Both the position numbers and the translations under genes were made by a program. This document shows positions 45,070 to 54,129 of a DNA stretch of 64,000 nt, piece by piece. The first letter of the stretch is position 1. Every line of letters begins with the position of its first letter. The notes beneath the pieces were generated by a model. That model ran no database searches. It saw only the letters and a list, made by a program, of their open reading frames with translations, and was not told where the DNA came from. The stretch comes from Clostridium muellerianum (lineage in GTDB: Bacteria > Bacillota > Clostridia > Clostridiales > Clostridiaceae). The DNA lies in assembly GCF_012926525.1 (NCBI RefSeq), contig NZ_JABBNI010000010.1:62001-126000 (forward strand), written 5' to 3'.

Positions 45070-46245
45070 ATGAACAAAAAAGTTTTAAGTTTCATTTTTG
45101 TGGTTATGTGCACTTTTATATTTATGAGTGGAGTTGTTAAGGCAGATGAACTGAAGGTAGAAGGATTATATGGAAGTGACAGGTATGAAACTTGTTGTAA
45201 AATCGCAGATCAGGGGTGGAAAAGTTCAGATTATGCAGTAATAGTTAATGGTGCATTAATACGTAATGATAACTTATGTGCCACAGTTTTAGCTAAAAAA
45301 TATAATGCACCAATTCTTTTATCAAGTGAGTCAGGTATAGATTCAAGGGTAGAAAGTGAACTTAAAAAGTTAAAGGTTAAAAAAGTATTTATAATAGGAA
45401 GTTCAGTAAGTTCTTCAATAGAGAGTCAATTACATAATATAAATATAACAGCAAAGAGAATTAATGGAATGGATATGTTTCAAAATTCTGTAGAGATAGC
45501 AAATGAGATAGGAACTAGTAATGGAGTAATACTAGTTAATTGTGCAGCTACAGATGATATAGGCACATTAGCACCTATAGCTGCAAAATTACAAATGCCA
45601 GTATTACTTATGGGAAGTGATTATGCATCATCTCAAGTAGAAAAGTTTATATCAGGTAAAAATGTTCCTGTAGCATATGTAGTAGGTGAAAAAGATTTGT
45701 TTAGCGATGCTGTAATTAGCAAATTTTCTAATGTTAAACGAATAGAGCTATCTAGTATTAATGGTAATCATCAGATGGATATATTAAAAGCTTTTTCAGA
45801 CAAAGTTAATTTTGATAATATTTTTTATGTTTATGAACATAATTTTTTAGATATACTATCAAGTTCAGCTCTTGCAGCTTTGAATGGTAATCCTGTAGTA
45901 TTGGAATATCCAAAGTCAGAGCATAACTTTGATTGTGTTAATCTTATATGCTCTAAGAATGTAAAAAAGGTGAATATAATTGGATTAAATGATGATTTAA
46001 CGGATATATCAAGTGAGTCTAAGGCATTAAGTATAATAAAGTCAAAAGTAAAGAATGATGGAGATTATGGAATCTCGAATATAAAATATATTGAAGTAAA
46101 TGAAGGAATATATTACTATAGCATTGAGTTATATGATAAGGAAAATCAATCATTAAAGTATAATTTTCTAGTAAATACTAATACAAAAAGTGCGTATAAA
46201 ATAGAAGCGAAAACTAATAAGATAGTTCCATTAGATAATATGTAA
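45070..46245 (+). CDS. Cell-wall-binding repeat 2 (CWB2) protein
   Basis: 391 residues. A signal peptide (cut after about KADE) is followed by three CWB2 (cell wall binding) modules. They begin near GLYGSDRYETCCKIA, RINGMDMFQNSVEIA and the more divergent LSSINGNHQMDILKA. CWB2 triplets bind the anionic polymer of the wall. There is no separate catalytic domain, only a ~60-residue C-terminal tail. ATG 45070 has AAGGGAG upstream. A terminator follows at 46303. Confidence 0.85.
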   Translation: MNKKVLSFIFVVMCTFIFMSGVVKADELKVEGLYGSDRYETCCKIADQGWKSSDYAVIVNGALIRNDNLCATVLAKKYNAPILLSSESGIDSRVESELKKLKVKKVFIIGSSVSSSIESQLHNINITAKRINGMDMFQNSVEIANEIGTSNGVILVNCAATDDIGTLAPIAAKLQMPVLLMGSDYASSQVEKFISGKNVPVAYVVGEKDLFSDAVISKFSNVKRIELSSINGNHQMDILKAFSDKVNFDNIFYVYEHNFLDILSSSALAALNGNPVVLEYPKSEHNFDCVNLICSKNVKKVNIIGLNDDLTDISSESKALSIIKSKVKNDGDYGISNIKYIEVNEGIYYYSIELYDKENQSLKYNFLVNTNTKSAYKIEAKTNKIVPLDNM

Positions 46246-46302
46246 ATAAGATTATAAATATAATAAAAAAGATAAATTTATCTTTTTAAATCATTGATTT
46301 TT

Positions 46303-46345
46303 TTACCTACATGATATAGTTTAAATTGTGTGGGTAATTTTTTTA
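46303..46345 (+). terminator. Terminator of the CWB2 gene
   Basis: TTACCTACA (46303-46311) pairs with TGTGGGTAA (46329-46337), one G-T pair, followed by seven T. A smaller AAAGATAAATTTATCTTT palindrome precedes it. Confidence 0.8.
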
Positions 46346-46382
46346 TTAATTAAAGAAAATAAAAGTTAATGGGGGAATTTAA

Positions 46383-47126
46383 ATGAAAATTGATTTAATA
46401 ATTTCTGCAGATGATATAAAAAAGGACAAAGTGCAGGAAAAGTCTGTAGTGGTTATAGACATGCTTAGGGCAACTTCAGTAATAACAACAGCAATGAATA
46501 ATGGATGTTTGAGTGTGGTACCTGTTCTTACTATAGAAGAAGCTTTAAAAATAAGTAGTACAAATAGAGATAAATATATACTTGGTGGAGAAAGAAAAGC
46601 ACTTAAAATAAAAGGTTTTGATTGTGCTAATTCTCCTTTAGAATATAAAGAAGATTTAGTTGAAAATAAAACTTTAGTTATGACTACGAGTAATGGGACA
46701 AGAGCTATTAAAGGAAGTATAGGGGCTAAAAATATTTTGATAGGGTCATTAATAAATGCTAAAGCAGTAGCAAATAAGCTTTTAGAATTGGATAATGATG
46801 TCCAGATAGTAAATGCAGGAACTTATGGACAGTTTTCCATAGATGATTTTATATGTTCAGGATATATTATAGATTGTTTATTAAAAAATGCAACAAATGT
46901 AGAACTTACAGATATAGCAAAAACTTCTCACTATATTTATACTGAAAACCAGGATATAATGAGTTTCATACACTATGCTAGTCATTATAAAAGAATTAAA
47001 GAATTGAAGTTAGAAGAAGATTTAAAATATTGTTGTACTAAAGATATAATAGATATTGTACCAGAATATAGAGATGGAATTATAAAGGTTTATGATAAAT
47101 TGTACAAAGAGAAAACTATAGTTTAA
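46383..47126 (+). CDS. comB: 2-phosphosulfolactate phosphatase family protein (ComB-like)
   Basis: 247 residues. The motifs VVVIDMLRATSVITTA, GGERKALKIKGFDCANSPLEY, TSNGTRAI and NAGTYGQFSIDDFICSG match ComB. That enzyme removes phosphate from 2-phosphosulfolactate on the way to coenzyme M or related sulfonates. A clostridial homologue without other coenzyme M genes may act on something else. The start is ATG 46383, with GGGGG upstream. The foldback element follows its stop by about 28 bases. Confidence 0.85.
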   Translation: MKIDLIISADDIKKDKVQEKSVVVIDMLRATSVITTAMNNGCLSVVPVLTIEEALKISSTNRDKYILGGERKALKIKGFDCANSPLEYKEDLVENKTLVMTTSNGTRAIKGSIGAKNILIGSLINAKAVANKLLELDNDVQIVNAGTYGQFSIDDFICSGYIIDCLLKNATNVELTDIAKTSHYIYTENQDIMSFIHYASHYKRIKELKLEEDLKYCCTKDIIDIVPEYRDGIIKVYDKLYKEKTIV

Positions 47127-47154
47127 GAGAGGCTACTGTTTCACACGATGAGCA

Positions 47155-47485
47155 TATTGCGACGCAACTAGATATTAAAGTACAGTGGTAGTTTTGATTT
47201 TAACTGTTACTACGTGATATATAATAAGTGTTTCATCACTGCTAAATGTTTTTAATTATTCTAAGCTCAAAGTTTATGAAAACCTAAGAATTTTGCCAAA
47301 CTCAGTTTCCTCAAACAAGGCTAAAGTTCTAAGGCTTTAATGAACTTCTTGCTAAGAATAATAAAAAAACAATTTAGCTAATGTGATGAAACACTTATTA
47401 TATATCTCTACATAAAAGTTAAAATCAAAACTAGTAACTCCAGTTGTACAGCTTAACGTTTCTTCGGTTACTTGTGCCGCATTAT
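47155..47485. repeat. Foldback (large imperfect palindrome) element
   Basis: Nearly the whole gap between comB and rlmI folds back on itself around 47311. Matched arms include a 24-base block (47216-47239 with 47383-47406) and a 16-base block (47190-47205 with 47417-47432). Outer ends GCGACGCAA (47159-47167) and TTGTGCCGC (47472-47480) also match with changes. Inner sequences continue the similarity up to a ~25-base loop. It holds no ORF. It resembles a MITE or other miniature foldback element. The right end reaches the rlmI stop region. Confidence 0.7.
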
Positions 47486-47487
47486 TT

Positions 47488-48663
47488 TTATACAACCTGG
47501 AATATATAAAATTTTAAATAATAAGATTCATCTGAATTCCAAAGAATAGGATGATCGGAGGCTTGAGTTCTAAATTCAACTTGTCTTAACATTCTTCTTG
47601 CATCTTTTGCAGCATCAGAAATTGTCTTTTTAAAAAGCTCTGGATCCATAAAATGAGAGCAGGAACAAGTAATAAGGAATCCCCCTGATTTCACCATTTT
47701 AATTCCTCTTAAGTTAATTTCTTTATATCCTCTAACAGCACTTTTTATAGTTGATCTAGATTTTGTAAAAGCGGGAGGATCAAGAATTACTACATCATAT
47801 TTTCTGCCTTCGGCTGCCCATTCGTGGAGAACATCAAAAGCATTGTGACATTCAAATTTAACTGTATCAGATAATCCATTAAGTTCAGCATTCTTACGAG
47901 CGTCATCTATTGCAAGTTGTGATATGTCAATTCCGAGTACACTTTTAGCACCAGCAATACCTGCATTTAGTGCAAATGATCCAGTATGAGTAAAACAATC
48001 TAAAACATCTGCATCTTTACATATTTTATGTATAGCATGTCGGTTTTCTTTTTGATCTAAAAAGAAACCTGTTTTTTGTCCATTTTCGATATCAACATGA
48101 TATTTAACACCATTTTCAACAATCTCAAATGTAGTATCAAAAGGTTCTGTTAGGAAGCCTTTTGTTTGTTCCATGCCTTCAAGTCCGCGAACCTTTGCAT
48201 CACTTCTTTCATAAACACCTTTTGCACCAAAGTCTTCTTTAAGTATTTCAACTACAATAGATTTGTATTTGTCAATTCCAAGAGCTAATGATTGAATAAC
48301 ATAATAATCTTCATATTTATCTATTATAAGGCCGGGTATAAAATCAGCTTCACCAAATAAAAATCTGCAGCTTGAAGTATCTATAACCTTTTTTCTATAC
48401 TCCCAAGCATTATGAAGTCTTTTTCTGAAAAATTCCTTATCTATTTCTTCATTTATATCCCTAGTCATAATTCTTATTGTAATTTTTGATACATCATTTA
48501 TATAACCTTTACCTATAAAATGTTCCTTAAAATTGTACACTTCTACAATATCACCATTTTCATAAGTACCATCGTAGCCTTCTATTTCTGTAGTATATAT
48601 CCATGGGTGTCCATTTTCAGCTTTTCTACCCATGCCTTTATATAAATAAAATTTACAAGACAT
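47488..48663 (-). CDS. Class I SAM-dependent rRNA methyltransferase (RlmI-like)
   Basis: 391 residues. An N-terminal PUA domain (about 1-75; GHPWIYTTEIEG) is joined to a Rossmann methyltransferase with DCFTHTGSFALNAGIAGA (SAM loop) and LDPPAFTKS (the catalytic-type DPP). It matches the RlmI/RlmK group that forms m5C in 23S rRNA. The C-terminal FLITCSCSHFM is the usual motif. Its start has GGGAGG upstream. The gene ends next to the foldback element. Confidence 0.88.
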   Translation of the reverse strand: MSCKFYLYKGMGRKAENGHPWIYTTEIEGYDGTYENGDIVEVYNFKEHFIGKGYINDVSKITIRIMTRDINEEIDKEFFRKRLHNAWEYRKKVIDTSSCRFLFGEADFIPGLIIDKYEDYYVIQSLALGIDKYKSIVVEILKEDFGAKGVYERSDAKVRGLEGMEQTKGFLTEPFDTTFEIVENGVKYHVDIENGQKTGFFLDQKENRHAIHKICKDADVLDCFTHTGSFALNAGIAGAKSVLGIDISQLAIDDARKNAELNGLSDTVKFECHNAFDVLHEWAAEGRKYDVVILDPPAFTKSRSTIKSAVRGYKEINLRGIKMVKSGGFLITCSCSHFMDPELFKKTISDAAKDARRMLRQVEFRTQASDHPILWNSDESYYLKFYIFQVV

Positions 48664-48821
48664 TAATATTTACCTCCCTGATTTTGTTCATTATGTAGTA
48701 TACCACAACTGAAAAATTAATAATATACAAAAATGTAACTAAAAATCTTTTGACATAATGTATATGTATAAATTAAACTATTTCTATATGTTTAAATACG
48801 AAAGATTTGAGGAGATGAAAA

Positions 48822-50378
48822 ATGAGTATATTAACAGTTAAAAATTTAAGTCATGGTTTTGGAGACAGAGCCATATTTGAAGATGTCTCATTTAGATTAT
48901 TAAAGGGAGAGCATGTAGGACTTATAGGAGCTAATGGAGAAGGTAAGTCAACGTTTATGAATATAGTAACAGGAAAACTCATGCCAGATGACGGTAAAAT
49001 CGAGTGGTCTAATAGAGTTAGAGTTGGATATATGGATCAACATGCGCAATTACAAAAGGGACAAACTATAAGAGATGTACTGAAACAAGCATTCGATTAT
49101 CTTTTTGATCTTGAAAAGGAAATGATAGAAATAACAGATAAAATGGCAGAAGCATCACCAGAGGAATTGGAAAAACTTTTAGATCAAATGGGTACTATCC
49201 AGGACCTACTTGATAATAACGGTTTTTATGTTATAGATGTAAAAGTTGAAGAGGTTGCAGGAGGACTTGGACTTAGGGATGTAGGATTAGATAAGGATGT
49301 ATCAGATTTAAGTGGAGGACAAAGAACAAAAGTGTTACTTGCTAAGTTACTGCTTGAAAATCCAGATATATTACTTTTAGATGAGCCTACTAACTATTTA
49401 GATGAACAACATATAGAATGGTTAAAAATATATTTAAAAAATTATGAAAATGCTTTTATTCTTATATCACATGATATTCCTTTTTTAAATAGTGTTATAA
49501 ATTTAATATATCATATGGAAAATAGGCAGCTTACAAGATATGTAGGGGATTATGACAATTTTATGAGAGTTCATGAGGCTAATAAAAAACAGTTGGAAGC
49601 AGCCTATGAAAGACAGCAAAAGGAGATAGCTAGACTTGAGGATTTTGTGGCTAGAAATAAGGCAAGGGTAGCCACTACTGGTATGGCTAGGGCAAGGCAG
49701 AAGCAGTTAGATAAAATAGATAGAATAGAAATTGCTAAAGAAAAAGTAAAACCTGAGTTTAACTTTAAAGTAGCTAGAGCTTCTGGAAAGGTTATATTTG
49801 AAACTACGGATTTAGTAATAGGATATGATACGCCTCTTTCAAAGCCTTTAAATTTAAGGATGGAAAGAGGAGATAAAATTGCTTTAGTGGGGGCTAATGG
49901 TTTAGGAAAGAGTACTTTATTAAAAAGTTTATTAGGTCAAATAAAGCCTTTATCAGGTAAAGCTCAATTAGGAGATTATCAATATATAGGATATTTTGAA
50001 CAGGAGAGTAAAGAAGCAAATTATAATACTTGTATAGAAGAATTATGGAGGGAATTTCCTTCATTTAGTCAATATGAAGTAAGAGCAGCTTTAGCTAAAT
50101 GTGGTCTTACTACTAAGCATATAGAGAGTAAAATATTAGTTTTAAGTGGAGGAGAACAAGCCAAAGTAAGATTGTGCAAAATGATAAATAGAGAAACTAA
50201 TATATTAATATTAGACGAACCCACAAATCACTTAGATGTAGATGCAAAAGATGAATTAAAAAGAGCACTGAAAGAATATAAAGGAAGTATTCTCTTAGTA
50301 TGCCATGAACCAGATTTTTATAAAGATGTAGTTACTGATGTTTGGAATTGTGAAGAATGGACAACTAAAATTGTTTAA
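48822..50378 (+). CDS. ABC-F family ATP-binding protein
   Basis: 518 residues with two ABC domains and no membrane segment. Walker A GANGEGKST and GANGLGKST, and signatures LSGGQRTKV and LSGGEQAKV, are both intact. The ~50-residue linker between them is charged (ERQQKEIARLEDFVARNKARVATTG). ABC-F proteins act on the ribosome; some give antibiotic resistance, others are housekeeping factors. I cannot decide the subfamily. GAGGAG precedes the ATG. Confidence 0.88.
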   Translation: MSILTVKNLSHGFGDRAIFEDVSFRLLKGEHVGLIGANGEGKSTFMNIVTGKLMPDDGKIEWSNRVRVGYMDQHAQLQKGQTIRDVLKQAFDYLFDLEKEMIEITDKMAEASPEELEKLLDQMGTIQDLLDNNGFYVIDVKVEEVAGGLGLRDVGLDKDVSDLSGGQRTKVLLAKLLLENPDILLLDEPTNYLDEQHIEWLKIYLKNYENAFILISHDIPFLNSVINLIYHMENRQLTRYVGDYDNFMRVHEANKKQLEAAYERQQKEIARLEDFVARNKARVATTGMARARQKQLDKIDRIEIAKEKVKPEFNFKVARASGKVIFETTDLVIGYDTPLSKPLNLRMERGDKIALVGANGLGKSTLLKSLLGQIKPLSGKAQLGDYQYIGYFEQESKEANYNTCIEELWREFPSFSQYEVRAALAKCGLTTKHIESKILVLSGGEQAKVRLCKMINRETNILILDEPTNHLDVDAKDELKRALKEYKGSILLVCHEPDFYKDVVTDVWNCEEWTTKIV

Positions 50379-50430
50379 TAACAAACAATATTTACTATAG
50401 CATTGCAAATGAACTTAATATTAAGAGTGG

Positions 50431-50470
50431 AAAGCAATAATATTGTTATTAGTATTATTGCTTTTTTGTA
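50431..50470 (+). terminator. Terminator of the ABC-F gene
   Basis: AAAGCAATAATA (50431-50442) pairs with TATTATTGCTTT (50453-50464), followed by further T. Confidence 0.85.
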
Positions 50471-50507
50471 TTCAATTTGCTGAAGTTATATTTATGATAT
50501 AATTTAA

Positions 50508-50596
50508 GAGAAAATTGCTAAATATAGCATGAAGATTATTGATAAACTTTGTCAGTACTCATGCAACTTATTTTATTATTAGCAATTTTTCTCAAA
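50508..50596 (+). promoter_or_regulatory. Structured leader before the exporter-like gene
   Basis: GAGAAAATTGCTAA (from 50508) pairs with TTAGCAATTTTTCTC (to 50595), and an inner GCATGA/TCATGC stem stacks within it. A TATAAT at about 50498-50503 suggests that transcription begins at the start of this hairpin. The RNA would thus open with a 90-base hairpin about 75 bases before the gene. Function unknown. Confidence 0.45.
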
Positions 50597-50670
50597 ATCA
50601 TTATCCCAAATGAAAATAATTACTTTGAACACTTATATAAGATAGATATTTATGAAGGGTGGATGATTAT

Positions 50671-51636
50671 ATGAAGAGATTTGTTGGATTAAGAATATTA
50701 AAAACAGCAATAGGTGCATCACTTGCTATTGTTATTGCGGAGTATTTAGGATTAAGATATGCTGCAGCTGCTGGAATTATAACCATTTTAAGTATTCAAA
50801 ATACTAAAAAAACATCAATAAAGTTAGCCTTCCAAAGGATTGAATCTACCATTTTAGCTTTGCTAATTTCAAGTATATTATTTTTGATTTTTGGATTTAA
50901 CCCTTTTACTTTTGGAGTATATTTAGTTATTTTTATTCCACTTACAGTTATTTTAAAAATTACAGATGGAATTGTTGTGAGTTCAGTTTTAGTTACGCAC
51001 TTATTAGCTGTGAAATCAATATCTATGTTTTGGATAAAGAATGAACTTTTACTTATGGCCGTTGGGGCAGGAATTGGTATAATTCTTAATATTTATATGC
51101 CTAAAATAGAAAATGAAATCAAAGAAACTCAACAAAATATCGAAGAATGTATGCGTAAAATTTTATTTCAAATGGCAGAAAGTTTGAGAAATCAATCAAT
51201 TGATATAGAAGAAAAGCTATTTAATGAATTAGAAAAAATACTAAAATGTGGCACAAATAGAGCATATACACATCTAAATAATTATATAATTAATGATGTG
51301 AAATATTATGTTCAATATATGGAAATGAGAACTTTACAATATGAAATATTAAAATATATGAGAAGCCATTTTACTAAATTTTATATGACTTTTGAACAGA
51401 CTGAAATTGTTGCAGCATTTACAGAAAAAGTTGCGTTAGACTTCGGAGAATACAATACAGCTGAAGAACTTTTAAATGAATTAAATGAAGTTATAAATAT
51501 TTTTAAGGTTCAAGAACTTCCTAAAACTAGAGAGGAATTTGAAAACAGAGCAATGCTTTTTCAATTTTTAAATGATATGGAAGCTCTTTTGAAATTAAAG
51601 AAAAATTTCACAAAAAATTATAAGCATATCCTATAA
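50671..51636 (+). CDS. FUSC/aromatic acid exporter family protein
   Basis: About 321 residues. The first half has four to six membrane helices (RFVGLRILKTAIGASLAIVIAEYLG ... LLMAVGAGIGIILNIYM), as in the ArAE_1/DUF939 group. The second half is a helical cytoplasmic domain. Members are half-size relatives of AaeB and are guessed to export aromatic acids. Start ATG 50671 has AAGGGTGG 8 bases upstream; the in-frame GTG at 50659 lies inside that site. Confidence 0.75.
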   Translation: MKRFVGLRILKTAIGASLAIVIAEYLGLRYAAAAGIITILSIQNTKKTSIKLAFQRIESTILALLISSILFLIFGFNPFTFGVYLVIFIPLTVILKITDGIVVSSVLVTHLLAVKSISMFWIKNELLLMAVGAGIGIILNIYMPKIENEIKETQQNIEECMRKILFQMAESLRNQSIDIEEKLFNELEKILKCGTNRAYTHLNNYIINDVKYYVQYMEMRTLQYEILKYMRSHFTKFYMTFEQTEIVAAFTEKVALDFGEYNTAEELLNELNEVINIFKVQELPKTREEFENRAMLFQFLNDMEALLKLKKNFTKNYKHIL

Positions 51637-51705
51637 GTAATAAAAATACATATCATATGTAGTTTTGTTGGACAACTAAAATTGTATAGGAAATAGAATA
51701 AATTG

Positions 51706-51757
51706 TATAAAATGAGAAAAGGATTAATCTTGTGGTTAATCCTTTTCTCATTTTATA
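51706..51757. terminator. Strong bidirectional terminator
   Basis: A perfect 22-bp stem (51706-51727 with 51736-51757), eight-base loop, and A and T runs at the ends. It lies between the exporter gene and the convergent SH3-like gene. Confidence 0.9.
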
Positions 51758-51769
51758 CATTACTCTACT

Positions 51770-52171
51770 TTATTTATTATTGGGATTAATAAACTCACTT
51801 TTTACCCATCCTTTAGTATTAACATTTCTATTATCTATAATAGAAATTTCGTACCATAGTTTATCTTCAATTTTTGCACTGCATAATATTTTTATATTAG
51901 TGTTTTTAGGTATTGAGTTAAGTATTATCGAATTATCAATTGGATGAATATACAAATTGCAAGTGTTTGTAATAAAAGCTTCAGTAAAATTAGGTTTTAT
52001 ATATTCAACAGCTGTACCTGAAACTTTATTGAGTTCTATTTTTTTTATTAAATTATTATTTTGTTGTTTTAGTAATAGGATTTGCTTTCGTTGATTAGAT
52101 ATTTCATTGGTAAAGTGATACAGCATAAATAAAATTCCACCTGCAGCAAGTACAAATAGTAAAAACAACAT
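51770..52171 (-). CDS. Membrane-anchored SH3-like domain protein
   Basis: 133 residues. One N-terminal membrane helix (2-19) is followed by a short coiled coil (about 24-48, ISNQRKQILLLKQQNNNLIKKIE). The C-terminal half (CNLYIHPIDNSIILNSIPKNTNIKILCSAKIEDKLWYEI...GWVKSEFI) matches the bacterial SH3_3 pattern. The domain probably faces outward and may bind the cell wall. No clear partner gene. Confidence 0.65.
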   Translation of the reverse strand: MLFLLFVLAAGGILFMLYHFTNEISNQRKQILLLKQQNNNLIKKIELNKVSGTAVEYIKPNFTEAFITNTCNLYIHPIDNSIILNSIPKNTNIKILCSAKIEDKLWYEISIIDNRNVNTKGWVKSEFINPNNK

Positions 52172-52467
52172 GAAAAAACTCCTTTTAAAATTTATATACT
52201 AGTAATATATTCATGACTTTAATAAATTTATACAAATCCTTATTAAAAAAATCTATTTATTACATTTTGATTACCTGTTAATACAATTTAATAAAATTAG
52301 TAAAATACATTACGATATAAACAAGTGAAGTAAAATATAATATTTTTATCAAATGATTTTTAGAAGAATTTATCCAGGGATGTATCAATTGTTATTTTTC
52401 ACCTAAGAAGGATGGATGATTTACGTATGGTAGCCAGCGGATAAAATTATAGTGAGGGAGTGATATT

Positions 52468-53331
52468 ATGAGAGTAGGTTTTTCATCACAGCAAAATACA
52501 TCACAAATAAGAAGTTTATCTAATAGCAAGGATAAAAATGTAAAAGATGATGGGGAAAGAAGAAACGTTTCCAAAAGCATGAAAAATGGAGTTCAAAGTG
52601 GGAAAACAAAGAAAAAGAGTCCTTTAGAAATCCTAATGGAACAAAAATCACAGTTAGAGGATAACAAAAATACTATTGTAGCAGAGGGATTAAAAAATGG
52701 GGAGGATGCGGTTTCTATAAAACAAAAAACCGCAGATATTGATAAACAAATTCAAGAACTTGATAATCAAATTAGCAAACTTCAATTAGAAGATAAACGT
52801 AAAGCCCTTGGTGAAGATAAAAGTAAAAATAAAAAGTCTAAAGGGGAAGTATCAAACAACAATTCTGAAAGTAATTCAAAAAAGACAGCATCCTTAGATG
52901 GCCTTTTAAATGTTTCTGTAGGATTCAATAACTTTAAAAACTTGTCACATATAAGAAATAATATTAAAGGTAATATAAGAGAGTTAAAAGCTGACATAGA
53001 ATTTGATGTGAAGTTTAGACATATTGATCCTGTTACAAGTAAAAAAAATTTAGCTAAGATGGAAGAAAGTATTAATAATGTAGATGAAAAGATAAGTGAA
53101 AGTCTTAAAGACATAAATAATGAAACTAAAAGAAATATAAAAGCTAAAAATTCTGACACTATTATTGATATAAATGGAGAACCGAACCACAAAACTAGCA
53201 ACTCAAGTTCAGAAGATAAAAGTAAGTTATCTATAGAACAACAGAAAATTGAAGAAAACATTAAACGTTATGTGGATAATGTTAAAGATAAGTCTATAAG
53301 TAATGGTGAAAAGATTAATAATATAGCTTAA
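52468..53331 (+). CDS. Hypothetical hydrophilic coiled-coil protein
   Basis: 287 residues with no membrane helix or signal peptide. It is very rich in Lys, Asn, Ser, Asp and Glu. A coiled-coil stretch (about 50-105, SPLEILMEQKSQLEDNKNTIV ... DKQIQELDNQISKLQLEDKRK) follows a disordered N-terminus. A second helical stretch lies at about 170-225. I do not recognise the family. GAGGGAGTG precedes the ATG. A two-component pair starts 89 bases downstream in the same direction, with a hairpin between. Confidence 0.6.
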   Translation: MRVGFSSQQNTSQIRSLSNSKDKNVKDDGERRNVSKSMKNGVQSGKTKKKSPLEILMEQKSQLEDNKNTIVAEGLKNGEDAVSIKQKTADIDKQIQELDNQISKLQLEDKRKALGEDKSKNKKSKGEVSNNNSESNSKKTASLDGLLNVSVGFNNFKNLSHIRNNIKGNIRELKADIEFDVKFRHIDPVTSKKNLAKMEESINNVDEKISESLKDINNETKRNIKAKNSDTIIDINGEPNHKTSNSSSEDKSKLSIEQQKIEENIKRYVDNVKDKSISNGEKINNIA

Positions 53332-53355
53332 AAATCACCGTATGCATATGTCTAT

Positions 53356-53388
53356 TTAAACCTGTGGAAAGTGTATCCACAGGTTTAA
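53356..53388 (+). repeat. Hairpin before the LytTR regulator gene
   Basis: A perfect 13-bp stem, arms 53356-53368 and 53376-53388 (AACCTGTGGA type), seven-base loop. It lacks a T run, so it is either a weak terminator of the preceding gene or a regulatory element. A TATAAT follows at 53396-53401. Confidence 0.5.
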
Positions 53389-53419
53389 TGCATGTTATAA
53401 TTGTATATGGGGTGGTTTA

Positions 53420-54127
53420 ATGTTGAAAATAGCTATTTGTGAGGATGAAAGCAATCAAAGACAAGGAATAGTTAATATAATAGAAAAGTATTTAAGTTTA
53501 GCAAAAAAGCAGCATGAAATAGTTCAGTTTGTAAATGGTGAACAATTAATGTCATCAATTTTAGATTTTGATATATATTTTTTAGATATACTTATGAATA
53601 AAATTACAGGTATAGACGCTGCAAAGAAGATTAGATCCATAAATGAGAAAGCCATTATTGTATTTATATCAGGTATTAAGGACTATGTTTTTGAAGCTTT
53701 TGATGTAAGAGCTTTTAATTATATTTTAAAACCTGTTAATGAAGAAAAATTAAGAAAAGTTCTGTATTCGGCTTTGGAGGAAATTGACAAGAAAGATAAA
53801 TTTATTATTGCTAAAACTATTAGTCAAAAAACTAAGATTTTTTTAAAGGATATAATGTATATAGAATCAGAAAAAAGAAAGTTAAAAATACATACCACTT
53901 ATGACGTTATTGAATATTATTATAAGCTTTATGATATGGAGCAGGAACTTTGCAAGGATAACTTTTTTAGATGTCATAAAAGTTACATTGTTAATTTAAT
54001 GTATGTTTATAGTTATGATAATACTTTTATAACCTTAAAAAATTTAGATAAAATATATGTTTCTAAATACAAATTAAATGATTTTTCTAAAGCATTTATG
54101 TACTATTTAAAAAATGAAGGGCAATAA
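53420..54127 (+). CDS. LytTR-family response regulator (AgrA-like)
   Basis: 235 residues. Receiver domain with D9 and phospho-acceptor D56 (FLDILMN), then a C-terminal LytTR DNA-binding domain (about 130-230; YIESEKRKLKIHT ... CHKSYIVNL). This architecture is that of AgrA/ComE/VirR regulators. The kinase gene follows after 2 bases. GGGGTGG precedes the ATG. The genes it controls are not evident. Confidence 0.9.
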   Translation: MLKIAICEDESNQRQGIVNIIEKYLSLAKKQHEIVQFVNGEQLMSSILDFDIYFLDILMNKITGIDAAKKIRSINEKAIIVFISGIKDYVFEAFDVRAFNYILKPVNEEKLRKVLYSALEEIDKKDKFIIAKTISQKTKIFLKDIMYIESEKRKLKIHTTYDVIEYYYKLYDMEQELCKDNFFRCHKSYIVNLMYVYSYDNTFITLKNLDKIYVSKYKLNDFSKAFMYYLKNEGQ

Positions 54128-54129
54128 AT

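Noticed and set aside
51732-51947. Plus-strand ORF of 71 residues, hydrophobic
   Set aside because: It overlaps the SH3-like gene on the opposite strand and starts inside the terminator stem. There is no ribosome site.
52430-52450. SigD-type promoter before 52468
   Set aside because: GCGGATAA resembles a -10 element, but no TAAA -35 lies 15 bases upstream and the start would fall inside the ribosome site.
52404-52467. c-di-GMP, TPP or other known riboswitch in the leader of the coiled-coil gene
   Set aside because: None of the conserved core elements I know for these classes is present in order.
52782-53261. Minus-strand Leu/Ser-rich ORF of 159 residues
   Set aside because: It is an antisense mirror of the Lys/Asp/Ser-rich 287-residue plus-strand gene, whose ribosome site and codon use are better.
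53332-53419. A small AgrD-type peptide gene between 53331 and the kinase pair
   Set aside because: No start codon with a ribosome site encodes an amphipathic helix plus cysteine-containing peptide here.
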